A stretch of DNA of 61,748 nucleotides from Pseudomonas japonica (GTDB lineage: Bacteria; Pseudomonadota; Gammaproteobacteria; Pseudomonadales; Pseudomonadaceae): assembly GCF_900188455.1 (NCBI RefSeq), contig NZ_FZOL01000031.1, forward strand, positions 1 through 61,748, written 5' to 3'. A program made the position numbers and the translations under genes. Below, one piece after another: positions 17,295 to 26,345 of the stretch. Below the pieces are notes generated by a model. That model was given only the letters and a program-made list of their open reading frames with translations. It did no database searches and was not told the DNA's origin. Each line of letters starts with the position of its first letter. Position 1 is the stretch's first letter.

Positions 17295-18890
17295 TCAAGG
17301 GCTCCCGGGCTGCGCCAGCCAGGTGTCGTAGAACTGCAGGCGGGTCGAGGCTTCGTAGTGCAGGCCGCGCACCACATCGCGCATGGCGGTGACCGTGGCG
17401 GCCTCCACCAGCGGGATCACATAGCCCTGATCGAGCAATTCGGCGCTGGCCCGGGCGATCAGCGCGCCGCGTTTCTGTCCGTCGAGACTCGCCGCGGAAT
17501 CCACCAGCACCTGGTCCAGCGCCGCCGGGCCGCGCACGTTGACGTTGCGTCCCGTGGAGAGGAACACCGTGCGCAGTACATCCGGGTCGGCGCGGGTCAG
17601 GTTGAAGAACCACAGGCCGTAGTCCAGCGAGGTCTGCTGCAGGATGACCTGGCCGATGGTGGACTTGTTCAGGCGCAGTTCGATACCGGCCTGGCGCAGT
17701 TGCTGCTGCACCAGTTCCAGCACCGGGGTGGTGGCCTGCCAGTAGTCGAGGGTGAGGCTCAGGCGCTTGCCGTCGCGCTGCCGCCAGCCATCGGCGCCGG
17801 TGCGCCAGCCGGCCTGGTCGAGCAGGCCGGCGGCGCCTTGCGGGTCGTAGGCCAGATGTGCGCTCTGGTCCTGGTAATACGGCGTGCTGCTGGCCAGCAC
17901 CGAGGAAGCGGGTTTCTGGTAGCGCGAGATCACCCCCTGGAGTTGCTGGCGGTCGATGGCCTTGTTCAGCGCCTGGCGCACCGCCAGTTCGTCCAGCGGC
18001 GGCCGCGAGACATTCGGCGTGAGGTTGAAGACGATGCCGGGATTGGGCCGGTTGATCGCCGGCAGTCCCTGGGCGTCGAGCACGGCTTCGTCCTGCACCG
18101 GCACGCTGGTGTTCACCTCGATCTGCCCGGACAGCAGGCTGCCCAGGCGCACGCCGGACTCCGGCAGGATGTGGAATTCGATCGCGTCCAGCCAGGCGCG
18201 GCCCTGGTGGCCGGCGAGGGACGATGGCCAGGCGTAGTCGCCGCGCGCCTGCAGCCTGACCTGCTTGTTGTGGGTGAAACTGTCCACGGTGAACGGCCCG
18301 GAGCCGACCAGCGCGCCCTGGCAGCGCTCTTCCGCGGAGCGCGCGAGGGTGGCCGGTGCCAGCAGGCCCAGGCTCATGGTCGAGGTGGCCTGGAGAAACT
18401 GGGCATTGGCCTGTTTGAAGGTGATGCGCACGCTGAGCGGGCCGGTCACCTGCACCGATTCCAGTCCGGCCAGGTAGGTACCGGCCAGTTGGGCGAGGGC
18501 GCCGAGGGCGACGATGGCCTCGAAGTTGGCCTTGACCGCCGCCGCGTCCAGCACACTGCCATCGCTGAAGGTCACGCCTTCGCGCAGGTGGAAGGTGAAC
18601 TGCCGCGAGTCGTCGCTGATGTCCCAGCGCTCGGCCAGCCAGGGCACGATTTCGGCGCTCTGCGGGTCCTGGTCGGTGAGCGAATCCACCAGTTGCCGGC
18701 CGACGTTCAGCGCGGTGTTGTTGCCGGCCTGTTGCGGGTCGATGCAGTTCGGGTCGCCGTCGAAGGCCACCCGCAGCACGCCACCGTGCCGTGGCTGGGC
18801 CGGAGTGCCTGCGGCGTTGTGCTGCTCGGGGGTGCCGTCGCAGCCAGCGAGCGCCACGCTCAGGGCCAGGATTGCCAGGGGTCGAATCAT
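17295..18890 (-). CDS. Lipoprotein substrate-binding protein, SBP family 5 (peptide type)
   Basis: A 531-aa binding protein that would present substrate to the permease pair. It carries a lipoprotein signal peptide (ILALSVALAGC, Cys16 being lipidated). The mature protein has the family 5 pattern: RHGGVLRVAFDGDPNCIDPQ, then the domain-closing VRLGSLLSGQIEV and DELAVRQALNKAIDRQ. Family members bind peptides, nickel chelates, opines or glutathione-like molecules, so the ligand cannot be read from the sequence. Location between an LLM monooxygenase and the permeases suggests its ligand is the monooxygenase substrate. Confidence 0.92.
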   Translation of the reverse strand: MIRPLAILALSVALAGCDGTPEQHNAAGTPAQPRHGGVLRVAFDGDPNCIDPQQAGNNTALNVGRQLVDSLTDQDPQSAEIVPWLAERWDISDDSRQFTFHLREGVTFSDGSVLDAAAVKANFEAIVALGALAQLAGTYLAGLESVQVTGPLSVRITFKQANAQFLQATSTMSLGLLAPATLARSAEERCQGALVGSGPFTVDSFTHNKQVRLQARGDYAWPSSLAGHQGRAWLDAIEFHILPESGVRLGSLLSGQIEVNTSVPVQDEAVLDAQGLPAINRPNPGIVFNLTPNVSRPPLDELAVRQALNKAIDRQQLQGVISRYQKPASSVLASSTPYYQDQSAHLAYDPQGAAGLLDQAGWRTGADGWRQRDGKRLSLTLDYWQATTPVLELVQQQLRQAGIELRLNKSTIGQVILQQTSLDYGLWFFNLTRADPDVLRTVFLSTGRNVNVRGPAALDQVLVDSAASLDGQKRGALIARASAELLDQGYVIPLVEAATVTAMRDVVRGLHYEASTRLQFYDTWLAQPGSP

Positions 18891-18899
18891 GAATGCTCC

Positions 18900-20219
18900 T
18901 CAGAAGAACCGGTTGGCGCGGTAGGGCAGGCCGAGGTTTTCCCGCAGCGTGGTGCCGGCGTATTCGCGCTGGAACAGACCGCGGCGCTGCAGCTCCGGGA
19001 CCACCCCGTCGACGAAGTCGTCGATGGCCGAATGCAGGCCGCTGAACATGATGTTGAAGCCATCGGCGGCGCCGGCCTCGAACCAGGCCTGGAGGTCGTC
19101 GGCGATGCTCTGCGGCGTGCCGATGAGGATGCGGTGGCCGCCGGAGGTGAGCTGGTTGAACAGCTGGCGCACCGTCGGGCGCTCGCGGCGGATCAGGTCG
19201 AACACCAGTTTCTGCCGGCTCTGGTGGGTGTTGGTGGTGAACTGTTCCGGGGGCAGCGGGACCACTTCGTCGAAGGGCAGCTCGGAGAGGTCGTAGCCGA
19301 GGCTGACGAAGGCCGAGATCGAGCTGAGGAAGGCCTTCGGCTCCAGCAGTTCCTGCTGGCGGTCGTACTTGGCCTGGGCTTCGGCGAGGGTCTTGCCGAC
19401 CACCGGGGAGACCCCGGGGAGGATCTTCAGCTCGTTGGCGCCACGGCCGAAGGCGGCGGCGGCGCGCTTGGTTTCGGTGTAGAAGGCGCGGCCCTGGTCG
19501 ATGGTGTGCTGGGCGGTGAAGATCAGCTCGCCGACCCGCGCCGCCAGACGCTTGCCGGCCACCGAGGCACCGGCCTGGGCCACCACCGGATGGCCCTGGG
19601 GCGAGCGCGCCACATTGAGCGGGCCGCGCACCTGGAAGTGCTCGCCCTGGTGCGCGAGCACATGCAGCTTGTCGATATCCAGCCAGGTGCCGCTGGCCTT
19701 GTCCTGGACGAAGGCGTCGTCGGCCCAGCTGTCCCACAGGCCGCTGACCACGTCGTAGAACTCCTCGGCGCGGGCGTAGCGGTCATCGTGCTCGACATGC
19801 GCCTGGCGGTTGAAGTTCTCGCCGCCGCCCAGGGAGGTGACCAGGTTCCAGCCGGCGCGGCCACCGCTGAGCTGGTCCAGCGAGGCGTACTTGCGCGCCA
19901 CGTTGTAGGGCTCGTTGTAGGTGGTGCTGGCGGTGGCGATGAGGCCGATATGGCGGGTGCTTGTGGCCAGCGCCGGGGCCAGGATCAGCGGGTCCCAGCG
20001 CACGCTGTTGGGACCGCGCTGCAGGGCGAGGTCGAGCTTGACGTCGAGGGTGTCGTTGAAGAACAGCGAGTGGAAGCGCCCGGCTTCCAGCTTGCGTGCG
20101 ATGTACTGGTAGTGCTCCAGGCTCCTGAAGGTGTCCAGCGGGGCTTCCGGCAGGCGCCAGGCGCTGCCGCTGAGGGTTCCGGGGATGAAGGCGCCGAGGA
20201 CGAACTGGCCTTGACTCAT
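18900..20219 (-). CDS. FMN-dependent LLM-class monooxygenase, NtaA/SnaA/DszA family
   Basis: A 439-aa flavin-dependent oxygenase that uses reduced FMN supplied by a separate reductase to cleave C-S or C-N bonds. Family features are visible: LGAFIPGTLSGSAWRLP at the start, the phosphate/flavin-contact stretch LATSTRHIGLIATASTTYNEPYNVARKYASLD, GRAGWNLVTS, and GHPVVAQAGAS. The end, SAIDDFVDGVVPELQRRGL followed by YAGTTLRENLGLP, is typical. It lies between the TonB receptor and the binding protein genes on the same strand. A second family member is encoded at 24302, so two related oxygenation steps or two substrates are likely. No dedicated flavin reductase gene was found nearby. Confidence 0.92.
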   Translation of the reverse strand: MSQGQFVLGAFIPGTLSGSAWRLPEAPLDTFRSLEHYQYIARKLEAGRFHSLFFNDTLDVKLDLALQRGPNSVRWDPLILAPALATSTRHIGLIATASTTYNEPYNVARKYASLDQLSGGRAGWNLVTSLGGGENFNRQAHVEHDDRYARAEEFYDVVSGLWDSWADDAFVQDKASGTWLDIDKLHVLAHQGEHFQVRGPLNVARSPQGHPVVAQAGASVAGKRLAARVGELIFTAQHTIDQGRAFYTETKRAAAAFGRGANELKILPGVSPVVGKTLAEAQAKYDRQQELLEPKAFLSSISAFVSLGYDLSELPFDEVVPLPPEQFTTNTHQSRQKLVFDLIRRERPTVRQLFNQLTSGGHRILIGTPQSIADDLQAWFEAGAADGFNIMFSGLHSAIDDFVDGVVPELQRRGLFQREYAGTTLRENLGLPYRANRFF

Positions 20220-20270
20220 GAGGCTGCTCCTGGCGCCCGCCGACGGCGGCGGGCGCGGTGGTCGGTGGGG

Positions 20271-22706
20271 TCAGAAGTTGTAGGCGATGCGCGTGTACCA
20301 GAAGCCGCCGTAGGGGTCGAACGGCGAGATCGAGCCGAATTTCGGGAAACCGTTGACGTCGCCGGCCGGGAAGGCGGCGTTGTCGGCGCGCACGTCGAAC
20401 AGGTTGTTGGCGCCCACGGCGATGTCGAAGTGGTCGGTCAGGGCATAGGCCACTTCCAGGTCGGTCAGCCACTTGGCGCCGAAGGTCACGTCGTAGTTGG
20501 GGTTGGCGTCCACCGCGGTGACCTTGTCGTAGCGGGTCAGCGCGGCGTTGAGGGTGAAGCGCTCGATCTGCCAGTTGGCGCTGAGGATCAGCTTGGTCTT
20601 CGGGTTGGCGACGGTGAGATAGCTCTGGGCGACGCGGTCGAACAGGGCCAGGTTGTTGCCGGCGGCCTTGAGCGAGGCCGGGGTTTGCTTGATGTCGTCG
20701 ATCTCGGTCTTGTTGTAGTTGGCGCCGATGCCGTACTTGACCCGGCCGAAGCGGCCATAGTCGACCCGGTAGTCGGCCACCAGGTCGATGCCGCGGGTGG
20801 TGGTGTCGGCGGCATTGGTGAAGTACTTGATGCGGTAGCCGGGCTTGTAGCCGTTGGCGACCAGGGCCTGGTCGACGCCGTTGCCGTAGAGGAAGCCGGT
20901 GAGGGCGATGCGGTCGCGGATCTCGATCTGGTAGGCGTCGAGGGTCACGTTGGCCTGGGGCAGCGGCTGCCAGGTCAGGCCGAGGCTGATGTTGCGCGAC
21001 TTCTCCGGGGTCAGGTCCTCGGCACCGAGGGCCCGGGCCAGGGCCGAGTCGACCCGCGCGGTCTTGGCTTCGACGAACTGCGCGACGCCGTTGACGGTGG
21101 TGTACTGGTTGGCGGTCTGGGCATACACCGACTGCGACAGCGACGGTGCGCGGAAGCCATTGCTGAGGGTGCCGCGCACGGCGAAGGCCGGGGTGAAGTC
21201 GTAGCGCGCGGTGAGCTTGCCGCTGCGCGTGTTGCCGCTGCTGTCGTCGTATTTTTCGAAGCGCGCGGCGGCGCCCAGGTAGAGTTTTTCCGTGGGGTTG
21301 AGGCCGACGTCGAGGTAGCTGGCGTAGCTGTTGCGGCTGGCCTGGCCGGCGTCTTCCGGGGTCAGGGTGATCGCGCCCTGGGCGCCCACCGAACCGGGTT
21401 GTCCGGCCAGCGGCCCACGGGGGTAGATATAGCCGCCGTTGATCCACGACAGCGGATCGTCCGACTCGGTCTTGTAGCGCTCGTGGCGGTGTTCCAGGCC
21501 CCAGGACACTTGCAGCGGCTTGCTCAGGCCGACCTCGAAGGCACGGGTCAGGTCGAGGTTGTTGGTCCACTGGTCGAAGTAGTTGGTATAGGTGTCGAAG
21601 CGCGTCGGGCTGGACGGGCCGAGGGAGGCGTTGAGGGTTTCGTCGGCACCGGCCTGGCCCTTGTCGCGGCCGAAGGTCGAGCTCAGGTCCCAGTGCCATT
21701 CGGCGATTTCGCCCTTGCCGCCGGCGGCTGCCTGGTAGTCGGTTTCTTCGAGGGTGTAGAACGGCGCGGTACCGTCCGGGTAGATCTCGGGAATGATGTT
21801 GGTCGAGTTGGGCCGCCGGTAGTTCTGCCCGCCCCGGGCATCGCGCTTGCTGAAGGTGGAAAAGGAATACAGGGTCAGGTCGTCGCTGACCGGCAGTTCG
21901 GTGTTGTACGACAGGTTCAGCGCCTTGATCTTCGGCAGGCCGTTCTTCTGCACCTGGCGGTCGGCGGTGGCATTGCGCGGGTCGCCGGCGAAATACAGGT
22001 TGCCGGTGGCGTCCCGCGGGCGGGTGGCGGTCTGCACCGACTTGGCGTCCAGCGCATAGTTGAAGAAGCCGCCGCTGTCGCCCAGGGCCAGGCCCTGGTT
22101 GAGGGTCTGGCGCAGATTGCCGCCGTCGCCGTCTTCGTAGTACTCGCCGTACTGGGTGCTGGCCGAGCCGCCGTTGTCGTGCTGCTTGAGGATGATGTTG
22201 ATGACCCCGGCGATGGCGTCGGAGCCGTACTGCGCCGAAGCGCCGTCGCGCAGCACTTCGATATGGTCGATGGCGCTGATCGGGATCAGGTCCAGGTCCA
22301 CCGGGTTGGTGCCGTAGGCGGCGGTGGTGTCGAGGTTGATCACCGCGCTGTTGTGCCGGCGCTTGCCGTTGACCAGCACCAGCACGTTGGAGCCGTTGAG
22401 GCCGCGCAGGCTGTAGGGACGGGCGATGCTGTCGTTGGAGGTGCCGGAGGGGCGCTGGGAGAACGACGGCAGGGTCTGCTGCAGGGCGCTGCGCAGGCTG
22501 GAGGCGCCGGTCTGTTCCAGTTGCTTGCTGTCGATCACGTCGATCGGTGCCGGGCTGGTGGTGACGGTACGCACTTCGCTGCCGCGCGAACCGGTGACGA
22601 TCACCGTGCCCAGCGCGGTATCGTCGGCGGCCAGCGCCAGTGGGGTGAAGAGAAAGCCGGCGAGCAGCGCCGGGGCCATGGACAGCGTGGTGGATAAGGA
22701 CTTCAT
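20271..22706 (-). CDS. TonB-dependent outer membrane receptor
   Basis: An 811-aa outer-membrane receptor. It has a signal peptide (ALLAGFLFTPLALAA), a TonB box-like segment at the mature N terminus (LGTVIVTGSR), a plug domain (YSLRGLNGSNVLVLVNGKRR, then IDHIEVLRDGASAQYGSDAIAGVINIILK) and a 22-strand barrel ending in a C-terminal phenylalanine (IAYNF). The YDGAQYGSDAIAGVIN-type plug is typical of receptors for non-siderophore substrates as well. There is no N-terminal secretin/STN signalling domain. Its position next to an ABC importer and a monooxygenase suggests it brings the same substrate across the outer membrane. Confidence 0.93.
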   Translation of the reverse strand: MKSLSTTLSMAPALLAGFLFTPLALAADDTALGTVIVTGSRGSEVRTVTTSPAPIDVIDSKQLEQTGASSLRSALQQTLPSFSQRPSGTSNDSIARPYSLRGLNGSNVLVLVNGKRRHNSAVINLDTTAAYGTNPVDLDLIPISAIDHIEVLRDGASAQYGSDAIAGVINIILKQHDNGGSASTQYGEYYEDGDGGNLRQTLNQGLALGDSGGFFNYALDAKSVQTATRPRDATGNLYFAGDPRNATADRQVQKNGLPKIKALNLSYNTELPVSDDLTLYSFSTFSKRDARGGQNYRRPNSTNIIPEIYPDGTAPFYTLEETDYQAAAGGKGEIAEWHWDLSSTFGRDKGQAGADETLNASLGPSSPTRFDTYTNYFDQWTNNLDLTRAFEVGLSKPLQVSWGLEHRHERYKTESDDPLSWINGGYIYPRGPLAGQPGSVGAQGAITLTPEDAGQASRNSYASYLDVGLNPTEKLYLGAAARFEKYDDSSGNTRSGKLTARYDFTPAFAVRGTLSNGFRAPSLSQSVYAQTANQYTTVNGVAQFVEAKTARVDSALARALGAEDLTPEKSRNISLGLTWQPLPQANVTLDAYQIEIRDRIALTGFLYGNGVDQALVANGYKPGYRIKYFTNAADTTTRGIDLVADYRVDYGRFGRVKYGIGANYNKTEIDDIKQTPASLKAAGNNLALFDRVAQSYLTVANPKTKLILSANWQIERFTLNAALTRYDKVTAVDANPNYDVTFGAKWLTDLEVAYALTDHFDIAVGANNLFDVRADNAAFPAGDVNGFPKFGSISPFDPYGGFWYTRIAYNF

Positions 22707-22913
22707 GACGGTTCCTGGGTGAGCGATTGGCAGTCAGGCCCTGGATGTGTGGTCGAACGGGCTCTCATTGGTTGTTTTCACGTTTTCCAGGCATGGCCGG
22801 GCTCGCGGAAGGTCCCTTGCTCCCGTGGTCGGCGCTGCCTGTGCTGCGTCCGGCGCGCGCCGGTACGTCTCATGCGGCGGCGGCAGTCGAGGCCGAGCGC
22901 CATGGCGGGCTCT

Positions 22914-23723
22914 TCAATCCAGCAGATCGGGTTGTTGCGCGACGATGCGGTCCCACAAGGGCAGGAAATTCAGCCAGCCGAACAGCTCGCGCTGGGCCGG
23001 GCTGAAGTTGTCCTCGCCGAGTTCGGGGATGCGTGGCTGGCCGGCGGCGAAGGCGAGCAGGTGGGCGCGGGCGGTATCGTCGGCGAGGATGAAGCGCCAG
23101 GCGGCGCTTTCCACGGTCTGCCCGGTGACCCACAGGCCGTGGTTCTGCCAGACCAGCAGGTTGTTCCGCGCGAAGGTTTCCACGAACGCCCGGGCCACTG
23201 CGTCGCGGTCCTGCAGCAGGCTGCCGTTGGTGTCGCGCAGGGCGTGGCGGTCGAACAGCACCTGCTCGCCGATGAAGGCCGAGGACTCGGCGGTGATCGG
23301 CTGGAACAACTGACCCAGCGACGACCAGACGCGGCCGTGGAAGCCGTGCAGGTGGGCGATGCCGACCACCTCCGGGCGGGCCCGTTGCAGTTCGTAGTGC
23401 AGCTCCAGGGCGCTGGTGTTGAGCAGGCCGTCGCCTTCCACCACCTGGCCCTGGCCGTCGACCCGCAGCAGGTCGCTGCTGCGGATACGCGAAAACGGCA
23501 CGCCCAGCGGGTTGATCCAGTAGCTGTCGGTGTCGATCGGATCGCGGGCGGTGAAGTGTCCGGCCAGGCCCACTTCGAAACCCAGTTCGGCGAACAGGCG
23601 ATAGGACGCGGCGAGGCGTTGCTTGCGCTGCAGGCGTTCGGCGTGAGGGTCTTCGAGGACGGCTGGGGCGCTGAGTTGCAGGCGGTTGTTGTGGTTCGGC
23701 AGGCTGGCGATGCTGTGGCTCAT
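22914..23723 (-). CDS. Class II aldolase/adducin-family protein
   Basis: A 269-aa protein of the zinc-dependent class II aldolase fold (fuculose-phosphate aldolase / adducin head). Metal-ligand histidines are apparent in GIAHLHGFHGRVW, with the third in WQNHGLWVTG. The glycine-rich loop is GLAGHFTAR, followed by DTDSYWINPLGVPFSRI. Proteins of this subgroup often sit in catabolic clusters and act on hydroxy-acid or aldol intermediates. ATG at 23723 gives the right family length. A much longer upstream frame runs through repeat DNA and is not credible. The Shine-Dalgarno sequence is weak. It is likely the first gene of the unit running to the ABC ATPase. Confidence 0.85.
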   Translation of the reverse strand: MSHSIASLPNHNNRLQLSAPAVLEDPHAERLQRKQRLAASYRLFAELGFEVGLAGHFTARDPIDTDSYWINPLGVPFSRIRSSDLLRVDGQGQVVEGDGLLNTSALELHYELQRARPEVVGIAHLHGFHGRVWSSLGQLFQPITAESSAFIGEQVLFDRHALRDTNGSLLQDRDAVARAFVETFARNNLLVWQNHGLWVTGQTVESAAWRFILADDTARAHLLAFAAGQPRIPELGEDNFSPAQRELFGWLNFLPLWDRIVAQQPDLLD

Positions 23724-24301
23724 CGGGGGTACTCGCGGGTGGGTCGAAAAGTGCGCCTCCACCGTTCGAGGGGTCGGGTTTGGAGGGACTGTAGCAAGGG
23801 GGGAGGGGCGGGAAGAAATACCGTTTCGATCTATTTTTATTATTATTTTTAAGAATAAAAAATCTTTTTGATATTTAAATATTGCATTTTGTGGTGTGAC
23901 GGGAAATCGCGTCAAGGCTGCCAGGTGCCTGTCTTGAGTCTTGCGGCGCCCTGAAGATCGAGCGCCGCCCGCGCGGCGCTTCGCGAGCAAGCTCGCTCCC
24001 ACAGTTTGTTGCAACGTACCTATGTCTGACAGACCGCCATTGACCGCCTTGTGCGTTCGACTCGATACCGAGTCGAACCCAACAGCTTTCCCGCGATGCG
24101 TCGCAGCAAAACAAAGGCTGACAACCCAAATCTCACAGGCCATGGCGCGTTGCAACAAACTGTGGGAGCGAGCTTGCTCGCGATGCGCCGTGCGGACGGC
24201 GCTCGATCTCAAGGGCGCTAGAAGAGCATCGTCATGCACAGCGATGCGCCGCGCGGGCGGCGCTCGATCTTCAGGGCGCTGCAAGGCTCAAGACGGGCAG
24301 C
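23724..24301. other. Gene-free stretch: AT-rich promoter region and repeat
   Basis: No gene is supported. Positions 23815-23900 are strikingly AT-rich for this genome and include TTTTTAAGAATAAAAAATC and the palindrome ATATTTAAATAT (23872-23883), probably the promoter/operator region of the aldolase-to-ABC unit. The 273-bp element follows at 23946-24218. An extra half-arm of the repeat (GCGATGCGCCGCGCGGGCGG and onward) lies at about 24239-24281, just before the stop of the monooxygenase gene. Confidence 0.7.
23946..24218. repeat. 273-bp inverted-repeat element, copy 3 (complete)
   Basis: The arms 23946-24016 and 24148-24218 are 71 nt each and pair at 66 of 71 positions. The core is 131 nt, the same length as in copies 1 and 2. 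The core holds a perfect 10-bp hairpin, GTTCGACTCG / CGAGTCGAAC, that is degraded in the other two copies. The element lies between two minus-strand units of the putative scavenging cluster and has no evident gene. Confidence 0.9.
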
Positions 24302-25618
24302 TCAGGCCACCTCGCTATGCCGATTCACCGGCACCTCCAGCCCCAGATGATCACGCAAGGTCGCCCCCGCATACTCCCCACGGAACAACCCCCGCTCGCG
24401 CAGGATCGGCAGCACCTCATCGGTGAACCGGGCAAACGCCGCCGGCGCGCCGACATGCACGTTGAAACCATCCACCGCGCCGTCGCGGAACCAGCGCTCG
24501 ATTTCGTTGGCCACGCTCAGCGCCGAGCCGGCGAAGCCGGTGAACGGCCGGGCGAAGCGCAGCGCGGTCTCGCGCAAGGTCAGGCCCTGCTCCCTGGCCA
24601 CCCGCTTGATCTTCTCGGCGTGCCCGCGGTAACCGTTGCTGCCCAGTTCACCCAGCTCAGGGAACGGCGCATCCAGGTCGTACTGGCTGAAGTCGTGGTA
24701 GTTGAACGGCCGCCCCAGCTGCACCAGGGCCTTGTTCAGGTCCAGTTCGCCGGTGCGCCGGGCGAGGATCGTCTGCGCCTCTTCGTCGGTATCGGCAATG
24801 ATCGGCGAGATCCCCGGAAACACCAGGACCCGCTCCGGATCACGTCCGGCTTCGGCGGCGCGGCGCTTGATGTCGGCGTAGTACTCGCGGGCGTCCTCGA
24901 AATTGTCGACGCCGGCGAAGATGCCCTCGGCGATCCGCGCCGCCAGTCCGCGCCCCGACTCCGACACGCCAGCCTGGAAGATCACCGGCTGGCCCTGCGC
25001 CGAACGGGAAATGTTCAGCGGCCCGGTCACCGAGAAGAATTCGCCGCGATGGTCCAGGCGATGCTGCTTGGCCGGGTCGAGGAAGCGCCTGTTGGCGCGG
25101 TCTCGCGGGAAAGCGTCGTCCTCGTAGGAATCCCACAGCCCCTGGACCACCGCCACATGCTCATGGGCGCGGCGGTAGCGTTCGCCATGGTCGATGTGCT
25201 GTTCGCGGCCGAAGTTGCCGGCGGCGCCCTCCAGGCCCGTGGTGACCACGTTCCAGCCGGCGCGGCCATGGCTGATCTGGTCCAGCGAGGCGAACTGGCG
25301 AGCGACGTTGAAGGGCTCGGTGTAGGAGGTGGTCAGGGTCGCCACCAGGCCGATCTTCTCCGTGGCCCCGGCCAGCGCCGAGAGCAGGGTCAGCGGCTCC
25401 AGGCGATTGAGGAAGTGCGGCGCCGAATCGGGGGTGATGTAGGGGCTGTCGACGATGAAGACGAAGTCGAATTTCGCCGCCTCCGCCGCACGGGCCTGTT
25501 GCTTGTACCAGTCGATATCGATGCTGGCATTGCCGGGAATCTGCGGGTCCAGCCATTCCTGCTGGTCGGTGCCGACACCGGTGAGAATGGCGCCGAGGTG
25601 CAGTTGTCGTGTGCTCAT
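24302..25618 (-). CDS. FMN-dependent LLM-class monooxygenase, NtaA/SnaA/DszA family (second copy)
   Basis: A 438-aa relative of the enzyme at 18900, with about the same length and landmarks: LHLGAILTGVG at the start, TEKIGLVATLTTSYTEPFNVARQFASLDQ, GRAGWNVVTT, then GQPVIFQAGVSESGR, and the ending YAGATLRDHLGL. It should use FMNH2 and O2 to split a C-S or C-N bond. The start MSTRQLHLG was chosen because the 24 in-frame residues upstream overlap the intergenic gap and are unlike the family. It is the last gene of the flavoprotein-ferredoxin-peroxiredoxin-monooxygenase unit, with 34 bp to the preceding gene. The electrons may come through those partners, which is unusual for this family. Confidence 0.92.
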   Translation of the reverse strand: MSTRQLHLGAILTGVGTDQQEWLDPQIPGNASIDIDWYKQQARAAEAAKFDFVFIVDSPYITPDSAPHFLNRLEPLTLLSALAGATEKIGLVATLTTSYTEPFNVARQFASLDQISHGRAGWNVVTTGLEGAAGNFGREQHIDHGERYRRAHEHVAVVQGLWDSYEDDAFPRDRANRRFLDPAKQHRLDHRGEFFSVTGPLNISRSAQGQPVIFQAGVSESGRGLAARIAEGIFAGVDNFEDAREYYADIKRRAAEAGRDPERVLVFPGISPIIADTDEEAQTILARRTGELDLNKALVQLGRPFNYHDFSQYDLDAPFPELGELGSNGYRGHAEKIKRVAREQGLTLRETALRFARPFTGFAGSALSVANEIERWFRDGAVDGFNVHVGAPAAFARFTDEVLPILRERGLFRGEYAGATLRDHLGLEVPVNRHSEVA

Positions 25619-25652
25619 GGTTCGCGTCCTGTCGAGAATGGAGAAGAGGTAG

Positions 25653-26345
25653 TCAGGCCCAGGCGTGACGCACCAGCAGGCTGTCGGCATCCAGTGCGCT
25701 GTCCACCGCGTCGATGATCGGCTGCGCCTCGCTGCGCACCAGCCAGTCCGGGCTGACCTCGGCGAAATGCACGCGGCGGTCGCGGCCGATCACCACCACA
25801 GTGGGCTGCGGCAGCTCCCAGGTACCGGTGCCGGTGATCTCGCCGATGCTGCTGCCTTTGGCGAGCGCGGCCTGGCGCGAGGCTTCGTCGAAGCTGTAGA
25901 GCACGCCGAAACGCCGGCCCAGGGCGTTGTCCTTGTCGCTGGCGACCTGCAGGGTCAGCTGGTGCTTGTCCTTGATTTCCACCAGGCGCTCCGGCACCTG
26001 CGGGCTGATCGCCACCAACGGCACCCCGCGCCGGCGCAGGGCCGGTTGCAGATTGCGTTCGTAGTACGGGAGGGCGATGTTGCAGGCCGGGCAGCCGGCG
26101 AAGCGGAAGAACACCAGCACCGCCGGGCCCTTGCTCAGCAGTTGATCGAGATCGAGGCTGCCGCCTTCGACCTTGAGCAGTGCGAAGGGCTCGACGATAT
26201 CGCCGGCCTTGATGAAGCGCTGCGGATCGGCTTCGGCCACCAGGCGCTGGCGTTGCTCGATATTCACTTGCAGGGCCTGCGGGGCCCAGGTGCGCTGGCG
26301 TTCGGCGTGCAGTTCGGCCAGCAGGTAGTTGAGGGATTCACTCAT
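25653..26345 (-). CDS. Peroxiredoxin-like (AhpC/TSA fold) protein
   Basis: A 230-aa thioredoxin-fold protein. The redox centre is FFRFAGCPACNIALPYY, a C-P-A-C pair on the loop where AhpC/TSA peroxiredoxins carry their peroxidatic cysteine. A second half with GRRFGVLYSFDEASRQ and GTWELPQPTVVVIGRDRRV fits the peroxiredoxin-like subgroup. It probably reduces peroxides or disulfides, possibly protecting the iron-sulfur and flavin partners encoded beside it or handling a sulfur intermediate. Its start overlaps the ferredoxin gene by 8 bp, so it is part of the same transcript. Confidence 0.85.
   Translation of the reverse strand: MSESLNYLLAELHAERQRTWAPQALQVNIEQRQRLVAEADPQRFIKAGDIVEPFALLKVEGGSLDLDQLLSKGPAVLVFFRFAGCPACNIALPYYERNLQPALRRRGVPLVAISPQVPERLVEIKDKHQLTLQVASDKDNALGRRFGVLYSFDEASRQAALAKGSSIGEITGTGTWELPQPTVVVIGRDRRVHFAEVSPDWLVRSEAQPIIDAVDSALDADSLLVRHAWA

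Noticed and set aside
16605..22697. Very long open frame (about 2030 codons) on the plus strand
   Set aside because: It covers six well-supported minus-strand genes (permeases, binding protein, monooxygenase, receptor). It is a GC-rich codon-phase shadow without domains.
22914..24284. 456-codon version of the class II aldolase gene
   Set aside because: The extra ~187 N-terminal codons run through the 273-bp repeat and the AT-rich promoter region; the family length fits the ATG at 23723.
94..24290. CRISPR array interpretation of the spaced repeats
   Set aside because: Copies are kilobases apart, are long inverted repeats and have no spacer-repeat periodicity or cas genes.
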